Positions 63,902-64,000 of a stretch of DNA of 64,000 nucleotides are shown piece by piece. The number at the start of each line of letters is the position of its first letter. Within the stretch, counting starts at the first letter, position 1. Position numbers and translations under genes: made by a program. The notes beneath the pieces are model-generated. The model was not told the origin of the DNA. It worked only from the letters and a program-made list of their open reading frames with translations, and made no database searches. The stretch is from Microstegium vimineum (Eukaryota > Streptophyta > Magnoliopsida > Poales > Poaceae), in NCBI GenBank assembly GCA_022036555.1, contig CM039128.1:23266171-23330170 (forward strand), read 5' to 3'.

Positions 63902-64000
63902 TGTTGACACCGTTTTTCGGCACGTGTCAAATGAGCTAAGACTTGCATTGATCGATAGCTATTTTCTATCGGCATCGGAAAGTCATCGGTCAAATTTGCC
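63902..64000. mobile_element. Start of another LTR-like element inserted in C2 integrase
   Basis: TGTTGACACCGTTTTTCGGC is a gypsy-style LTR start (TGTTGACAC also opens the G1 and G2 LTRs, but the rest differs). The integrase similarity ends exactly here. Repeated ATCGGCATCGG-type motifs follow. Only 99 bases are visible. Confidence 0.6.

Overview
The window looks like nuclear DNA of a grass (Poaceae). The evidence is nested full-length LTR retrotransposons, gypsy elements carrying extra antisense genes of kinds known from grass genomes, an Angela/BARE-like copia LTR that starts TGTTGGGAATATGCCCTAG, spliced genes with GT/AG introns, and hAT and Mutator-like non-autonomous DNA elements. I cannot name the species. 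No bacterial or organellar genes, CRISPR arrays or canonical tRNA/rRNA genes were seen. About 80-85% of the window is transposable elements.

Layout. 1-1688: four exons of an unrecognised plant gene; one intron holds a 72-bp Mutator-type MITE with a 9-bp target duplication. 1998-2997: a 1000-bp hAT-like non-autonomous element with an 8-bp duplication. 3660-5234: a tandemly duplicated Ulp1/SENP8-like (C48) cysteine-protease gene; its two halves have lost different catalytic residues. 6399-21939: a 15.5-kb minus-strand Ty3/gypsy element (called G0 here) with two LTRs of about 1.39 kb, gag-pro-RT-RNH-aRNH-IN, and a plus-strand spliced gene of the 'putative gypsy type transposon' family (PF04195-like) between IN and the 3' LTR.

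22452-32449: a plus-strand copia element (C1, SIRE/Maximus-like) with 1.8-kb LTRs and a perfect 5-bp duplication. It sits in the last coding exon of a minus-strand host gene and cuts it in two (22344-22451 and 32450-32591).

33245-56891: a minus-strand gypsy element (G1) with two antisense genes, one with an aminotransferase-like plant mobile domain (PMD) and one small spliced coiled-coil gene. Its right LTR is split by a related element G2 (46855-56707; 1405-bp LTRs, perfect 5-bp duplication). G2 has lost both the reverse transcriptase core and the PMD gene but keeps the small antisense gene. Dual RNase H domains in G0, G1 and G2 point to the Tat lineage.

56892-60551: an unclassified repeat interrupted by a solo copia LTR (57735-58976, perfect 5-bp duplication). 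60552-63901: the 5' half of a same-family copia element (C2), cut inside integrase at 63902 by the start of another LTR-like sequence that runs off the window.

How the parts work together. Gag-pol genes supply particle, protease, reverse transcription and integration functions for their own elements. Nearly all here carry frameshifts or stops. G1 still has a long uninterrupted RT-RNase H frame, so G1-like relatives are plausible helpers for the RT-less G2. The most unusual biology is the set of promoter-bearing, spliced antisense genes inside the gypsy elements, one of which survives in a deletion derivative that has lost RT.
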